Source of the DNA: Thermus caliditerrae
Lineage (GTDB): Bacteria; Deinococcota; Deinococci; Deinococcales; Thermaceae
NCBI RefSeq assembly: GCF_021462525.1
Contig: NZ_JAKEDT010000001.1
Span: 112,609 to 176,608 of the forward strand
DNA length: 64,000 nt
Reading direction: 5' to 3'
In this document: one piece after another, positions 17,358 to 26,825 of the stretch
Position numbering within the stretch: position 1 is the stretch's first letter
Layout: each line of letters opens with the position of its first letter
Made by a program: the position numbers and the translations under genes
The notes under the pieces: generated by a model
What the model was told of the DNA's origin: nothing
Database searches by the model: none
Seen by the model: only the letters and a program-made list of their open reading frames with translations

Positions 17358-18017
17358 ATGGACCTGGCCGCCCACATTGACCACACCCTCTTGAAGCCCA
17401 CCGCCACGCCGGAGGAAGTCCTGAAGGTGGCGGAAGAAGCTCTGGAGCACGGCTTCTTTGGCCTCTGCATCCCCCCTTCCTACGTGGGCCTGGTGCGGGA
17501 GAAGTACCCCCATGCCCCCTTCCGCCTGGTCACGGTGGTGGGCTTTCCCCTGGGGTACCAGGAGACGGAGGCGAAGGCCCTCGAGGCCGCCTTGGCCTAC
17601 GCCCGGGGAGCGGACGAGGTGGACATGGTGATCCACCTGGGCCGGGCCCTCGCCGGGGACCTGGCCTACGTGGAGGCCGAGGTGCGGGCTGTGCGCCAGG
17701 CGGTGCCGAGGGCGGTGCTCAAGGTCATCCTGGAAACCGGCTACTTCTCCCCCGAAGCCCTGGAAAACCTGGCCGAGGCCGCCATCCGGGGCGGGGCCGA
17801 CTTCTTGAAAACCTCCACCGGCTTCGGCCCCCGGGGGGCCAGCCTGGAAGACGTGGAGCTTTTGCTGCGGGTGGCCCGAGGGCGGGCCCAGGTGAAGGCG
17901 GCGGGGGGCATCCGCGACCGCAAGGCCGCACTGCAACTCCTGCAGGCGGGGGCCACCCGGCTGGGCACCTCCAGCGGGGTGGCCCTGGTGCAGGGCGGAG
18001 AAGGGCATGGGTACTAG
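17358..18017 (+). CDS. deoC: Deoxyribose-phosphate aldolase
   Basis: Splits 2-deoxyribose 5-phosphate into acetaldehyde and glyceraldehyde 3-phosphate in nucleoside catabolism. The 219 residues form the class I aldolase barrel. The Schiff-base lysine is Lys151 in DFLKTSTGFGPRG, the helper lysine is Lys180 in VKAAGGIR, and the catalytic aspartate is Asp89 in DEVDM. Length and sequence fit the thermostable Thermus enzyme. It is the first gene of a seven-gene plus-strand run, and its last 11 bases overlap the phospholipase-D-like gene. Confidence 0.96.
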   Translation: MDLAAHIDHTLLKPTATPEEVLKVAEEALEHGFFGLCIPPSYVGLVREKYPHAPFRLVTVVGFPLGYQETEAKALEAALAYARGADEVDMVIHLGRALAGDLAYVEAEVRAVRQAVPRAVLKVILETGYFSPEALENLAEAAIRGGADFLKTSTGFGPRGASLEDVELLLRVARGRAQVKAAGGIRDRKAALQLLQAGATRLGTSSGVALVQGGEGHGY

Positions 18018-19146
18018 GAAAAGAAAGCGCAAGCCTGCCCTGGCCGGGCTCCCCAGCTACCTGGTCCTCCTAGCCCTGGTCCTCCTCTGGCTCCTCCAGG
18101 AGTTGAGGCCCGCCCCCCCTCCACCCCCGGCAGAAGCCGGGGGGGTAGAGGCCTTCTTCATGCCCCAAGATGGGGAAAGGGCTAAGGCCCGCCTCATCGC
18201 CCTCATGGACGGAGCCAAACAAAGCCTGGAGGGGGCGTTTTACGAGTTCCGCGACCTGGAAATCGCCCAGGGCCTCCTCCGGGCCCAGGCCCGGGGGGTA
18301 CGGGTACGCCTCTATGGGGAGAGCGACTTCCGCGAGGACTTCCGCCGCTACCTGGTGGGGGCAGCCTTGGGGCAGGGAAGCGAGCCCCCCAGGGTGCCGC
18401 GGGAAGCGCTGAGAGCACGGGTAAGGCCCATCTCCTTAGACTGCGAAGAGATCGCGGGGATCCCCGTCTGCTACGACGAGCGGGAAGCCTTCATGCACCA
18501 CAAGTTCCTGGTGGCGGACGGGAAGGCCGTCTGGACGGGGAGCACCAACATGACTTGGAACGCTTTCGCTAGAAACAACGAAAACAGCCTCCTCCTCCCC
18601 TCCCCCACCCTAGCCCAGGGCTACGGGGAGGAGTTCGCCGCCCTTTTCAGCGGCACTAAGGAGGGTCTGGGGCGATCGGTGACCTTCGCCCTGGCCGAGC
18701 CTTCGCTAGAGGGCACGGCCTACTTCAGCCCCAAAGGCGGGGAAGCCGCCCGGAAGGCCCTTTTGGAACGCCTGCAAGAGGCGCGGGAAGAGGTGCTGGT
18801 GGCGGCCTTTGTCCTCACGGACCAGGAGGTGGTGAGGGCCCTTGCTCAAGCCAAGGCCAGGGGAGTCAAGGTCCGGGTCCTTTTGGAAACCCGAAACCTT
18901 AAGGACAGCCGCTACCGCGACCTTGAAGCGGCCGGCATTGAGGTGCGCCAGGACGGCAACCCCTACACCCTGCACCACAAGGTTATGGTGGTGGACCGCA
19001 CCTGGGTGGTCACGGGAAGCTACAACTTCTCGGCGCGGGCCTGGCAGGCGAACAACGAGAACCTCCTTGTTCTGAAAAGCCCCTCTTCGGCAGAGCGCTA
19101 CCGGGAGGAGGTCCTGCGGCTATGGGAGGAAGGGAAGCCCCTCTAG
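18007..19146 (+). CDS. Phospholipase D-like protein, membrane-anchored
   Basis: A 379-residue protein with a basic N-terminus (RKRKRK), a membrane or signal-anchor helix at about 14-31, and a proline linker. Two PLD domains follow, each with an HxK(x)4D motif: H164/K166/D171 followed by TGSTNMT, and H323/K325/D330 followed by TGSYNFS. Both catalytic halves are intact, so phosphodiesterase or transphosphatidylation activity is likely outside the membrane. The substrate (phospholipid or nucleic acid) cannot be told. It is coupled to deoC by an 11-base overlap and to maf by a 25-base overlap. Confidence 0.85.
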   Translation: MGTRKRKRKPALAGLPSYLVLLALVLLWLLQELRPAPPPPPAEAGGVEAFFMPQDGERAKARLIALMDGAKQSLEGAFYEFRDLEIAQGLLRAQARGVRVRLYGESDFREDFRRYLVGAALGQGSEPPRVPREALRARVRPISLDCEEIAGIPVCYDEREAFMHHKFLVADGKAVWTGSTNMTWNAFARNNENSLLLPSPTLAQGYGEEFAALFSGTKEGLGRSVTFALAEPSLEGTAYFSPKGGEAARKALLERLQEAREEVLVAAFVLTDQEVVRALAQAKARGVKVRVLLETRNLKDSRYRDLEAAGIEVRQDGNPYTLHHKVMVVDRTWVVTGSYNFSARAWQANNENLLVLKSPSSAERYREEVLRLWEEGKPL

Positions 19147-19691
19147 TCCTCACCCTGGCCTCGGGAAGCCCCAGGCGGCGGGCGCTCCTCGAGGCCCTGG
19201 GCTACCCCCTAAGGGTGGTGCCCCCAGGGGTGGTCGAGGAACCCCTGGCTTTGCCTCCCCAGGAGCTCGCCTTGGCCTTGGCCCGGCGCAAGGGGGAAGC
19301 CGTGGCAGGGGAGTGGGTGTTGGCCGCGGACACGGTGGTGGAGCTGGAAGGCCGGTCCTTGGGCAAGCCCAAGGACCTGGAGGAAAACTACACCTTCTTG
19401 CGCTGGCTCTCGGGACGGGAGCACCGGGTACACACCGCCCTCTACCTGCGCACCCCCAAGGACCTGGTGGTGGAGGTGCACACCGCCAAGGTCCGCTTCC
19501 GCCCGCTCTCCGAGGAGGAGATCGCCTGGTACGTGGGAAGCGGGGAGGGGCTGGACAAGGCGGGAGGCTACGGCGCCCAGGGCCTGGGGATGGCCCTTCT
19601 GGAAGGGGTTGAGGGGGATTTCTACACGGTGGTGGGCCTTCCCGTGGCCCGGGTCTTCGCCCTGCTGTGGGCAAGGGGGTTCCGGCCGTGA
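19122..19691 (+). CDS. maf: Maf-family nucleoside triphosphate pyrophosphatase
   Basis: A 189-residue Maf/YhdE protein that hydrolyses non-canonical or dTTP/UTP-type nucleotides to monophosphates. Signature blocks are [27 protein letters not shown] with the catalytic aspartate, GKPKDLEE and [12 protein letters not shown]. As in many bacteria it sits directly before mreC-mreD. Its TGA stop overlaps the GTG start of mreC. Confidence 0.92.
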   Translation: MGGREAPLVLTLASGSPRRRALLEALGYPLRVVPPGVVEEPLALPPQELALALARRKGEAVAGEWVLAADTVVELEGRSLGKPKDLEENYTFLRWLSGREHRVHTALYLRTPKDLVVEVHTAKVRFRPLSEEEIAWYVGSGEGLDKAGGYGAQGLGMALLEGVEGDFYTVVGLPVARVFALLWARGFRP

Positions 19692-20476
19692 GCGAGGTGG
19701 CCCTGAGGCGGCTTCTCTTCCTCATTCTCCTTGCCCTGGGCCTGGGCTTGGCCGCCCTGACCCGGCCCTTGGCCCCCAGGGTGAGCCTTGTCCTCTCCCC
19801 CCTCACCGCTCCCCTGCCCGCTTTGGGCCACCGCTTGGGCCAGAACCTCCGGGCGGGTCTGGCCATCCTAACCAACCGCCAGGACCTCTACGGGGAGAAC
19901 CAAGCCCTACGGACCAAGGTGGCGAGCCTCGAGGCGGAAAACCGCAGGCTCCGGCTAGAGGTGGATCGCCTTTCCCGGGCCCTGGAGGTGCGCCGGGCCC
20001 AGGCTCCTGGCGTGGTCGCCGTGGCCCGGGTGGTGGGGGAGGACCTCTCGGGTCTCTACCGCCGCCTGGTCCTGGACATGGGGCAGCGGGACGGCCTCCG
20101 CCCCGGAATGCCTGTGACCGCCCCCGAGGGTCTGGTGGGCCTCATCGTGGAAGTGGGGGAACGGCAGGCCTTGGTGCGCACCCTCCTGGACCCGGAAAGC
20201 CAGGTGGGGGTCCGTCCGGAGAGGTCGCTGGGCAGAGGGGTGGCCCGGGGAGCCCCCCCTGGCCACCTGGTGGCGGAGTTCCCCCCCACAGTCAAGGTAG
20301 CCCCGGGGGATCTCCTGCTCACCGGTGCGCCCCTGGGCCTCTTTCCCGACGGCATTCCCGTAGGCCGGGTGGAGCGGGTAGAACGGGTGCAGGGAGGTCT
20401 CAAACAGCGGGTCTGGGTTAGGCCCTTGGTCGAGCTTTCCCTCTTGGAAGAGGTCATTGTGCTGAGGCCTTTATGA
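19688..20476 (+). CDS. mreC: Rod-shape-determining protein MreC
   Basis: A bitopic membrane protein of the elongasome: a short cytoplasmic N-terminus, one transmembrane helix ([17 protein letters not shown]), a coiled coil with [15 protein letters not shown], then the beta-rich MreC domain ([21 protein letters not shown]). The start is GTG 19688 with a GTGA overlap to maf. The upstream ATG at 19667 in maf would place extra charged residues before the helix. It runs into mreD with an ATGA overlap. An mreB gene is not in the window. Confidence 0.93.
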   Translation: MSEVALRRLLFLILLALGLGLAALTRPLAPRVSLVLSPLTAPLPALGHRLGQNLRAGLAILTNRQDLYGENQALRTKVASLEAENRRLRLEVDRLSRALEVRRAQAPGVVAVARVVGEDLSGLYRRLVLDMGQRDGLRPGMPVTAPEGLVGLIVEVGERQALVRTLLDPESQVGVRPERSLGRGVARGAPPGHLVAEFPPTVKVAPGDLLLTGAPLGLFPDGIPVGRVERVERVQGGLKQRVWVRPLVELSLLEEVIVLRPL

Positions 20477-20934
20477 AAGCCCTGGCCGCCCTTTTCCTTA
20501 CCCTCCTCTTCTCTGGACTTCTCGGCGCCCTGTGGCCCTCGGGTCTGATGGAGCCAGACCTGTTTTTGGTGCTGGCCCTCGGCTACGCCCGCGCCAGGCC
20601 CTACTACCTGGGCCTCCCCGCCGCCTTCCTCCTGGGCTTGCTGCAGGACCTCCTGGGCTTCGGCCTTTTGGGGGTGCACGCCATCGGGCTCCTGAGCGCC
20701 AGTTACGCCTTCTACGCCGCCAGCCGCCGCCTGGTGGCGGGAGAAAGCCTGGGGGCGCTTTTCGCCTTTCTTTGGGCCTTCTTCGCCAAGTGGCTGGGCT
20801 ACTTCCTGGTAGCCTACTGGCTGCGCCTGGACCTCCCCCCTTTGGCCCCCTTGGACCTCATCCTGGAGGGCCTTTTCACCCTGCCCTTTGCCCTTTGGGC
20901 CTTGCGCTTGGCAGGGCCGCGGACCCAGCCATGA
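20473..20934 (+). CDS. mreD: Rod-shape-determining protein MreD
   Basis: A 153-residue integral membrane protein with five or six hydrophobic helices, matching MreD in length and topology. Motifs such as ALGYARARPYYLGLPAAFLLGLLQDLL fit the family (G-x-LQDLL after helix 2). ATGA overlaps on both sides, with mreC and mrdA, show tight coupling in the elongasome operon. Confidence 0.88.
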   Translation: MKALAALFLTLLFSGLLGALWPSGLMEPDLFLVLALGYARARPYYLGLPAAFLLGLLQDLLGFGLLGVHAIGLLSASYAFYAASRRLVAGESLGALFAFLWAFFAKWLGYFLVAYWLRLDLPPLAPLDLILEGLFTLPFALWALRLAGPRTQP

Positions 20935-22682
20935 CAGGCAGGCTCTACGCCCTCATGCTCTTTTTCCTCATGGCCTTTGGCCTTCTCGGCCTTAGGGCCT
21001 GGCAACTCCAGGTGCTGGAGCACGAGCGGTACGCCTTGCGGAGCCAGGGCAACTACCTGAAAACCGAGGGCATCCCCGCCCCCCGGGGGCGCATCCTGGA
21101 CCGCAAGGGAAGGGTCATCGCCCAAGACCGCCTGGTGGTGGACCTGGTGTACCTGGGGGGCGAGGTGGCTTTCAAGGAGCGCCTTCTGCCCCTCCTGGGC
21201 TTGCAGGCCCTGCCTGAGGCCAACGGACCCGTGGTCCTCAAGACCGGGGTGCCGGAGCACCTTCTCCCCACCCTGGCCGAGCTCACCGCAGGACAGGAAA
21301 ACCTCAGGCTGGTGGAGCGCATCGAGCGCCACTACCCAAACCCCATCTCCGGCCCGGTGCTGGGTTACGTCCTCCAAGCCAATGCCGAGCAGGTGAAGCG
21401 GGGCTACAGCCCCGACGAGCAGGTGGGGCAGGCGGGCCTCGAGGCCGCCCTGGAGCCCTACCTCCGGGGAAAGCGAGGGGTTAGGGCGGTGGAGGTGAAC
21501 GTCCGCGGCGAGCGGCTCCGGGAGAGCATCCTAGAAGAGCCCCTTCCCGGACAAGACGTGGTCCTCACCTTGGACCTGGACCTGCAGCGGGCGGCAGAGC
21601 GGGCCCTCGAGGAAGCCCTGGCCGACATCAACGCGGGCCGACGCCTCCACGGCCTCCCCCTGGCCACCCGGGTAAAGGGGGCCATCGTGGCCCTGGACCC
21701 CCGCACCGGGGAGGTCCTGGCCATGGCCAGCGCCCCCTCCTTCGACCCGGGCCTCTTCGCCCACCGCCCTGTGCCCCAGGAGGCCCAAGCCCTTCTCCAG
21801 GACAAGGACCTGCCCCTCCTCAACCGGGCGGTGCAGCCCTACACCCCGGGGTCCACCTTCAAGCTGGCCACCAGCTACGCCCTGCTGGAAGAGGGCTACG
21901 TGAACCCCTCCACCACCTACCGCTGTAGCCCCTATATCGTGTTCGGGGGCCAGATACGGCGCAACTGGGCCACCCGGGACATGGGCCCCATGACGGTGAA
22001 GGAGGCCATCGCTTGGAGCTGCAACACCTGGTATTACCAGGCGGTGGCCCAGGACCCCGTGGGAGTGGTGGATCGCCTGGCCCAGCGGGCCCGGCTTTTA
22101 GGCTTGGGGGAGGCCACGGGCCTAGAAATCGCCGAGCGTACAGGCCTGCTCCCCACCCGCGCCTGGAAGCGCCAGGCTCTTGGCGAACCTTGGTACCCGG
22201 GCGAGACCCTCTCCCTGGCCATCGGCCAAGGTCCCGTGCTGGCCACCCCTGCGCAAATCGCCCGCATGTTGGCCACCTTGGTCAACGGCGGGCAGAAACC
22301 CGACCTTCACCTGGTCAAGCGCTTGGGCCAGAAGGAGGTATACCCCCAGCTGGAAGGGGTTCCTGGACGGTTCTGGCAGACGTTGCAGGAGGGGCTCCGC
22401 AAAACGGTGCGCGAGGGTACGGCCCGCCACGTGCTGGGTAGCTTCCCCGTCCCCACGGGAGGCAAGACGGGCACAGCGGAGACCCCGGGGAAGCGGGCCG
22501 GGCTGGAGCATGCCTGGTATATGGGCTACGGCCCCGCCGAGCCCGGCACCCCTTACCCCCCCCTGGTGGTGGTGGCCTTCTTTGAAAACGGCGGGGAGGG
22601 AAGCCGGGTGGCCCTGCCCGCGGTGCGCAAGGTCATGGAGGCCTACTGGGGCCTGGGCAAGGGGGACGGGGCAACCCAGTAG
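20931..22682 (+). CDS. mrdA: Penicillin-binding protein 2 (elongasome transpeptidase)
   Basis: A class B PBP of 583 residues that cross-links peptidoglycan during elongation. One N-terminal membrane helix is followed by the pedestal domain starting APRGRILDRKGRVIAQDR. The transpeptidase motifs are STFK (in TPGSTFKLATSYA), SCN (in AWSCNTWYYQ) and KTGTAE (in GGKTGTAETPGK). The start is ATG 20931 with an ATGA overlap to mreD; the longer open frame from 20532 is mreD read in another frame. The TAG stop also forms part of the minC -10 box. Confidence 0.95.
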   Translation: MTGRLYALMLFFLMAFGLLGLRAWQLQVLEHERYALRSQGNYLKTEGIPAPRGRILDRKGRVIAQDRLVVDLVYLGGEVAFKERLLPLLGLQALPEANGPVVLKTGVPEHLLPTLAELTAGQENLRLVERIERHYPNPISGPVLGYVLQANAEQVKRGYSPDEQVGQAGLEAALEPYLRGKRGVRAVEVNVRGERLRESILEEPLPGQDVVLTLDLDLQRAAERALEEALADINAGRRLHGLPLATRVKGAIVALDPRTGEVLAMASAPSFDPGLFAHRPVPQEAQALLQDKDLPLLNRAVQPYTPGSTFKLATSYALLEEGYVNPSTTYRCSPYIVFGGQIRRNWATRDMGPMTVKEAIAWSCNTWYYQAVAQDPVGVVDRLAQRARLLGLGEATGLEIAERTGLLPTRAWKRQALGEPWYPGETLSLAIGQGPVLATPAQIARMLATLVNGGQKPDLHLVKRLGQKEVYPQLEGVPGRFWQTLQEGLRKTVREGTARHVLGSFPVPTGGKTGTAETPGKRAGLEHAWYMGYGPAEPGTPYPPLVVVAFFENGGEGSRVALPAVRKVMEAYWGLGKGDGATQ

Positions 22683-22685
22683 AAT
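22680..22685 (+). promoter_or_regulatory. -10 box of minC built on the mrdA stop codon
   Basis: TAGAAT, whose first three bases are the TAG stop of mrdA, then six bases and the minC ATG at 22692. This is leaderless-type spacing inside an otherwise continuous operon. Confidence 0.55.
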
Positions 22686-22691
22686 GGGCCC

Positions 22692-23219
22692 ATGCGGCTC
22701 CGCGCCACCCCTAAGGCCCTGGCCCTGCGCCTGGACGGGGGCGAGACCCCGGAAGAGGTTCGGGCTCTGAACCTTCCCGAAGGCCTGCCCCTGGAGGTGG
22801 AGGTGGCCGGCCCGGTGGCCCAGGAGGTCCTCGAGGCCCTCCTGAGCCTAGGCCGTCCCGTCACCTTGGTCCCTCCCCGAAACCGCCCCCAGGTGGGCAC
22901 CTTGGTCGCCAGCAAAACCCTGCGCTCCGGGGAACGGATAGAGCACCCAGGCACCGTGGTCGTCTTGGGGGACGTGAACCCTGGGGCCGAGGTGGTGGCC
23001 GGGGGGGACGTGATCGTGGTGGGCAAGCTCCGCGGCCTGGCCCACGCGGGGGCGGGGGGAGACACCAAGCGCTTCATCTTCGCCCTGGAGCTTGCCGCCA
23101 AGCAGGTGCGCATCGGACCCCACCTGGCCCAGGCTCCTGAAGGCGAAGGAGGAAGGGGTCCAGAAGTAGCCCGTCTTCAGGACGAGCAGGTCGTGGTGGA
23201 GCCCTTTAAAAGGCGATAG
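22692..23219 (+). CDS. minC: Septum-site-determining protein MinC
   Basis: An FtsZ polymerisation inhibitor. The 175-residue protein has a short N-terminal domain and the C-terminal right-handed beta-helix typical of Min[46 protein letters not shown], and a [15 protein letters not shown] tail for MinD binding. It ends the maf-mreC-mreD-mrdA run. No minD follows. Its last 14 bases overlap the end of the convergent DUF420 gene. Confidence 0.9.
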   Translation: MRLRATPKALALRLDGGETPEEVRALNLPEGLPLEVEVAGPVAQEVLEALLSLGRPVTLVPPRNRPQVGTLVASKTLRSGERIEHPGTVVVLGDVNPGAEVVAGGDVIVVGKLRGLAHAGAGGDTKRFIFALELAAKQVRIGPHLAQAPEGEGGRGPEVARLQDEQVVVEPFKRR

Positions 23220-23643
23220 TACCGGTTTCCGTGCCGTAGCGCTGCAACACCCAGTAGATGAGCCAGCCTGTGAGGGCCACGTACAGCCACACGGGCACCA
23301 GCACCTTGGCCCAGCGCTTATGCAGGGAGAACTCCCCCCGGAAGGCCCGCCAGATCACGTAGAGGGCCAAGGGGCCATTCAAGGCTGCCAGCAGGGTGTG
23401 GGTCAGGAGGACGAAGTAGTAGGCTCCCCGCCAGGCCTCCGGGCCCCCATAGGCCGTGGTGCCGTGGAGGGCCCATTTCGCCAAGTAGAACACCAGGAAA
23501 AGGGCAGCTAGGACCGTGGCGGTAAGCATGGCCCGGTGGTGGGCCACCCGGTTTCCCCGCTTAATAAGCGCCACCCCCACCAGCAGCGCTATCCCCGATA
23601 GCACGATGGACCAGACCGCCAGAAGCCCCAAAGCCTCCTTCAT
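23206..23643 (-). CDS. DUF420 integral membrane protein
   Basis: A 145-residue protein with four hydrophobic helices and conserved histidines in [27 protein letters not shown] and FSLHKRWAK, the pattern of the DUF420 (YozB-like) family. In other bacteria the family accompanies cytochrome oxidase assembly, but no oxidase gene is next to it here. The start overlaps the end of the upstream 91-residue gene (ATGA), and the stop overlaps minC tail to tail. Confidence 0.8.
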   Translation of the reverse strand: MKEALGLLAVWSIVLSGIALLVGVALIKRGNRVAHHRAMLTATVLAALFLVFYLAKWALHGTTAYGGPEAWRGAYYFVLLTHTLLAALNGPLALYVIWRAFRGEFSLHKRWAKVLVPVWLYVALTGWLIYWVLQRYGTETGTIAF

Positions 23644-23915
23644 CTTCCCTCCCCCAGACGCTCCCCCAAAAGCCGCACCCGCTCCAGCCGCGCGGTGCGG
23701 GCGTAGCTGTAACCCCTCAGATAATCCTCCTCCTGGCCCAGAAGCTGGTACAGGCGCAGGTAGGCCACGGCCAACAGCCCATCCCGCTCCCTTCCGGGAG
23801 GTAGGCGGTGCAGGAGCTTGGCGATGGCCCGAAGCCTAGGAACCTGGCCCGCCTCGAGGGGGGTTTCCCTCAAGGCCCGAGCCAGCTCCGCCAGGGTTTC
23901 GCCGAGGCCCTGCAT
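23640..23915 (-). CDS. Small helical protein of unknown function (91 aa)
   Basis: I do not recognise this protein. It is 91 residues, charged and almost entirely helical, rich in Leu, Arg and Glu, with no membrane segment or catalytic motif. It is coupled by an ATGA overlap to the DUF420 gene, so the two likely act together. A TAGACT ten bases upstream supports expression from ATG 23915. Confidence 0.6.
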   Translation of the reverse strand: MQGLGETLAELARALRETPLEAGQVPRLRAIAKLLHRLPPGRERDGLLAVAYLRLYQLLGQEEDYLRGYSYARTARLERVRLLGERLGEGR

Positions 23916-23925
23916 ACTGCCAGGC

Positions 23926-23931
23926 AGTCTA
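23926..23931 (-). promoter_or_regulatory. -10 box for the 91-aa/DUF420 pair
   Basis: Minus-strand TAGACT, ten bases before the ATG at 23915. The same hexamer stands before several other genes in the window. Confidence 0.4.
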
Positions 23932-23943
23932 ACACAGGACCCC

Positions 23944-24516
23944 TCACGGAATAGACCGCACCGCCCGGTTCCCTGCGGCGTCCACCGCCACCAACCGGGC
24001 CCCCGTCGGGGCCTCCGCCAAAAAGACCACGGAGGCCTCTTTGGGCAGGGAAAGCGGGGTGAAGCGACCGCCCGCCTCCACCGCTACCCAGTCCACCCGC
24101 ACGTTGTCCTCCACCCGGCCATAAACCCGGTACAAGCCCCCCTCCCGTTCCACCCGCTCCACCACGATCCGAGGGGGCGCTGCATCCAGCACCAGGGGAA
24201 CCCGGCGCTCCCCCCGGTTGCCCTTGGCGTCCTCCGCCTCCAGGAGGAGTTCCACCTGTCCCGAGGTGGGGGCCTGCAAGCGGAAGCGGAACCGGACCAG
24301 CCTCTTGCCGCTCTCCCCAGCCGCAAGCACCTCCTGGCCGCCCACCCGCACCCCCACCACCCCCGAGGGGTCAAAGGCATAGCCCTCCACGCTCAGGGTT
24401 CGCCCCGGGGCCACCGCCCCTCCTAAAGGCTCCACCAAGCCCATCTCCGGCGGGGCGGTGTCAGGCCGTGCACACGAGGATAGCAGCGCAAGGAACAGAA
24501 GGGGATGCCAACGCAT
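23944..24516 (-). CDS. Putative lipoprotein with Ig-like repeats
   Basis: A 190-residue exported protein. The N-terminus MRWHPLLFLALLSSC is a lipoprotein signal with the lipobox LSSC. The mature part is beta-rich, with two or three related Ig-like segments (GYAFDPSGVVGVRVGG, AEDAKGNRGERRVPL, GRVEDNVRVDWVAVE, AVDAAGNR). The start is ATG 24516, preceded by GGAGGGG; an ATG nine bases earlier would place that site inside the gene. It lies downstream of argJ on the same strand, probably by chance rather than function. Confidence 0.7.
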   Translation of the reverse strand: MRWHPLLFLALLSSCARPDTAPPEMGLVEPLGGAVAPGRTLSVEGYAFDPSGVVGVRVGGQEVLAAGESGKRLVRFRFRLQAPTSGQVELLLEAEDAKGNRGERRVPLVLDAAPPRIVVERVEREGGLYRVYGRVEDNVRVDWVAVEAGGRFTPLSLPKEASVVFLAEAPTGARLVAVDAAGNRAVRSIP

Positions 24517-24626
24517 CCCCTCCATCTTAGTCCAGCTCAACGGAAGATGATGCCAGCCCTGCCCGCAAAGTCAGGGGCAACACCCCGCCAGCCCGCCAAG
24601 TCGCCGAGGCCAATGCCCAAGCACCT

Positions 24627-25772
24627 TCATGTGGTGTAAAGCGCGTTGATACGCACGTACCCCTCGGTGAGGTCGCACCCCCAGGCCACCCCCTCCGCCT
24701 GGCCCTCCCCCAGGTCCACCAAGACCTCCACCTCCTCCACCCGCATGGCCTGGCTGGCCGCCTGGCGGTCAAAGGGCAGGGCTGCCCCAGCGTAAAGGGG
24801 GATGCCCTGGACAAAGACGCGCACCCGGAAAGGGTCAAACCGGGCCCCGGAGTTGCCCAGGGCGGCCAGGATCCTTCCCCAGTTGGGGTCGTTGCCGAAG
24901 AGGGCACTCTTCCAGAGGGCGCTCCCAGCCACCGCCCTGGCCGCCCGGCGGGCCTCCTCCTCCGTGGCCGCTCCCACCACCCGCACCGTCATGAGCTTGG
25001 TGGCTCCCTCCCCGTCCCGCGCGATCCGGCGGGCGAGTTCCCGGGCCACCCCCTCCACCGCCTCCACGAAAGGCTCCAAGGGCACCTCGCCATAGGCCCC
25101 GTTGGCCATGAGGAGGGCCAGGTCGTTGGTGGAGGTGTCCCCGTCCACGGTCACCTGGTTGAAGGTGCGGTCCACAATGCCCCGCCAGGTTTCCCGCAAA
25201 GCCTCTTGGGGAACAAGGGCGTCCGTTACCACAAAGGCCAGCATGGTGGCCATGTTGGGGTGGATCATGCCGCTGCCCTTGGCCACGCCCACGATCCGGA
25301 CCCCCGCCACCTCCGCCTCCGCCACCTTGGGCACCAGGTCCGTGGTGAGGATGGCCTCGGCGAAGGCGTCCACCTCGGAGGTGAGGGCAATCTGGGGCAG
25401 GCCCTGCTCCACCTTCTCCACCGGCAGGGTCACCCCGATGACCCCGGTGGAAGCGGTGAGGACCTCTTCCGGGGGAAGCCCGAGGCGGGTAGCCGCGGCC
25501 TGGGCCATCCGCTGGTCGTCCGCAAAACCCCTCTCCCCCGTGGCGCAGTTGGCGTTCCCCGCGTTCACCACCACCGCTCTAAGGGCCCCCCCGGAGGCGT
25601 AAAGCGCCCGCCCCCGGTGGATCGAAGGGGCAGCAGCCCGATTCTTTGTGGCGGCGTAGGCCCAGGCGGCAGGGAGCCCCGAGACCAAAAGGGCCAGGTC
25701 CGGCTTTCCGGAAGGCTTGATGCCCGCCCGGGTGGCCCCGGCGCGGAAACCCCTTGGAAGCTTCACGGCCAT
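24627..25772 (-). CDS. argJ: Bifunctional ornithine acetyltransferase / N-acetylglutamate synthase
   Basis: Recycles the acetyl group from N-acetylornithine to glutamate in arginine synthesis. The 381-residue precursor contains the self-cleavage site [12 protein letters not shown] with the nucleophile Thr176, so it should mature into two chains. The end INALYTT is typical of the family. The gene overlaps argC by ten bases. The 86 bases after it hold no clear signal. Order argF-argC-argJ. Confidence 0.96.
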   Translation of the reverse strand: MAVKLPRGFRAGATRAGIKPSGKPDLALLVSGLPAAWAYAATKNRAAAPSIHRGRALYASGGALRAVVVNAGNANCATGERGFADDQRMAQAAATRLGLPPEEVLTASTGVIGVTLPVEKVEQGLPQIALTSEVDAFAEAILTTDLVPKVAEAEVAGVRIVGVAKGSGMIHPNMATMLAFVVTDALVPQEALRETWRGIVDRTFNQVTVDGDTSTNDLALLMANGAYGEVPLEPFVEAVEGVARELARRIARDGEGATKLMTVRVVGAATEEEARRAARAVAGSALWKSALFGNDPNWGRILAALGNSGARFDPFRVRVFVQGIPLYAGAALPFDRQAASQAMRVEEVEVLVDLGEGQAEGVAWGCDLTEGYVRINALYTT

Positions 25773-26821
25773 ACCCCCTCCTTGGGAAGCGCAAGCACTT
25801 CGGGAAATCCCATCATCAGGTTGAAGTTCTGTACCGCCTGGCCAGCCATGCCCTTGACCAGGTTGTCCAGGGCGGCGAAGAGCAGAACGCGGCCTGTTCG
25901 CTCCTCGTAAAGGGGCTTTACGTCCACCCGGTTGGAACCCAGGGTGCCCTTGGTCTCGGGCAGGCGGTCCAAAACCCGCACAAAGGGCTCCTCAGCATAG
26001 AAGTCCTGGTAGAGCTCCTGCAAAAGGCCCTGGCGCCAATCCCCCTCCACCTCCGCCTCCGCGGTCACCAGGATGCCCCGGGTCATGGGCACCAGGTGGG
26101 GGGCAAAGGAAAGGCGGACCTCCCGGGCTTCCCCGTGGGTCCGCACCGGGCGGCCCTGGGCCAAAAGGCGGCCCAGGTTTTGCTCCATCTCGGGGATGTG
26201 GCGGTGGGTGCCCCCTACCTTGTAGGGCTTGAGGTTCTCGTTGACCTCGGCAAAGAAGGTGCCCTCCCCTTCCCGCCCAGCCCCGGAAACCCCGCTCAGG
26301 CCCACCACGAAGGCGCCCTTCAAGGCTCCTTCCGCCGCCAAGGGAGCGAGGGCTAAGGTGGCCGCGGTCACGTAGCAGCCGGGGTTGGCCACAAGCCTTG
26401 CCCCCTTGACCTCGTCCCGGTGGAGCTCCGGTAGGCCGTACACGGCTTGCCCGTAGAACCCCGGGCTCTGGTGGGGGATGCCGTACCAGGCCTCGTAGAC
26501 CTCAGGGGGAAGCCGGAAGTCCCCGGAGAGGTCAATGACCCGCTTGCCTGCGGCCAGGGCCTGGGGGGCAATCCCCATGGCCAGGCCGTTGGGCAAGGCC
26601 AGGAAGAGCACCTCTGCCTCCTCCAGCACCTCGTCTTGGGAGGCAAAGGGGCGCTCGTCCCAAAGTTGCGGCCAGGCGGCAGACAGGGGCTTCGCCTCGT
26701 GCTTGCGGCTGGAAAAGCCCACCAGCTCCACCCCAGGGTGGGCCTTAAGAAGCCGGAGGAGTTCCCCTCCCCCGTAGCCCGAGGCCCCCAGGATGCCCAC
26801 CTTTACGCGGTGGTGCCCCAT
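25763..26821 (-). CDS. argC: N-acetyl-gamma-glutamyl-phosphate reductase
   Basis: NADPH-dependent reduction of N-acetylglutamyl phosphate to the semialdehyde. The 352 residues start with the Rossmann motif [17 protein letters not shown]. The catalytic cysteine lies in [13 protein letters not shown], and downstream is [11 protein letters not shown]. It lies four bases after argF and overlaps argJ by ten bases. The start is ATG 26821 (MGHHRVKVG). Confidence 0.96.
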   Translation of the reverse strand: MGHHRVKVGILGASGYGGGELLRLLKAHPGVELVGFSSRKHEAKPLSAAWPQLWDERPFASQDEVLEEAEVLFLALPNGLAMGIAPQALAAGKRVIDLSGDFRLPPEVYEAWYGIPHQSPGFYGQAVYGLPELHRDEVKGARLVANPGCYVTAATLALAPLAAEGALKGAFVVGLSGVSGAGREGEGTFFAEVNENLKPYKVGGTHRHIPEMEQNLGRLLAQGRPVRTHGEAREVRLSFAPHLVPMTRGILVTAEAEVEGDWRQGLLQELYQDFYAEEPFVRVLDRLPETKGTLGSNRVDVKPLYEERTGRVLLFAALDNLVKGMAGQAVQNFNLMMGFPEVLALPKEGVWP

Positions 26822-26825
26822 ACCC

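Noticed and set aside
20532..20930. Upstream extension of mrdA in the open frame
   Set aside because: This stretch is mreD read in another frame. The ATG at 20931 overlaps the mreD stop and gives the normal PBP2 N-terminus.
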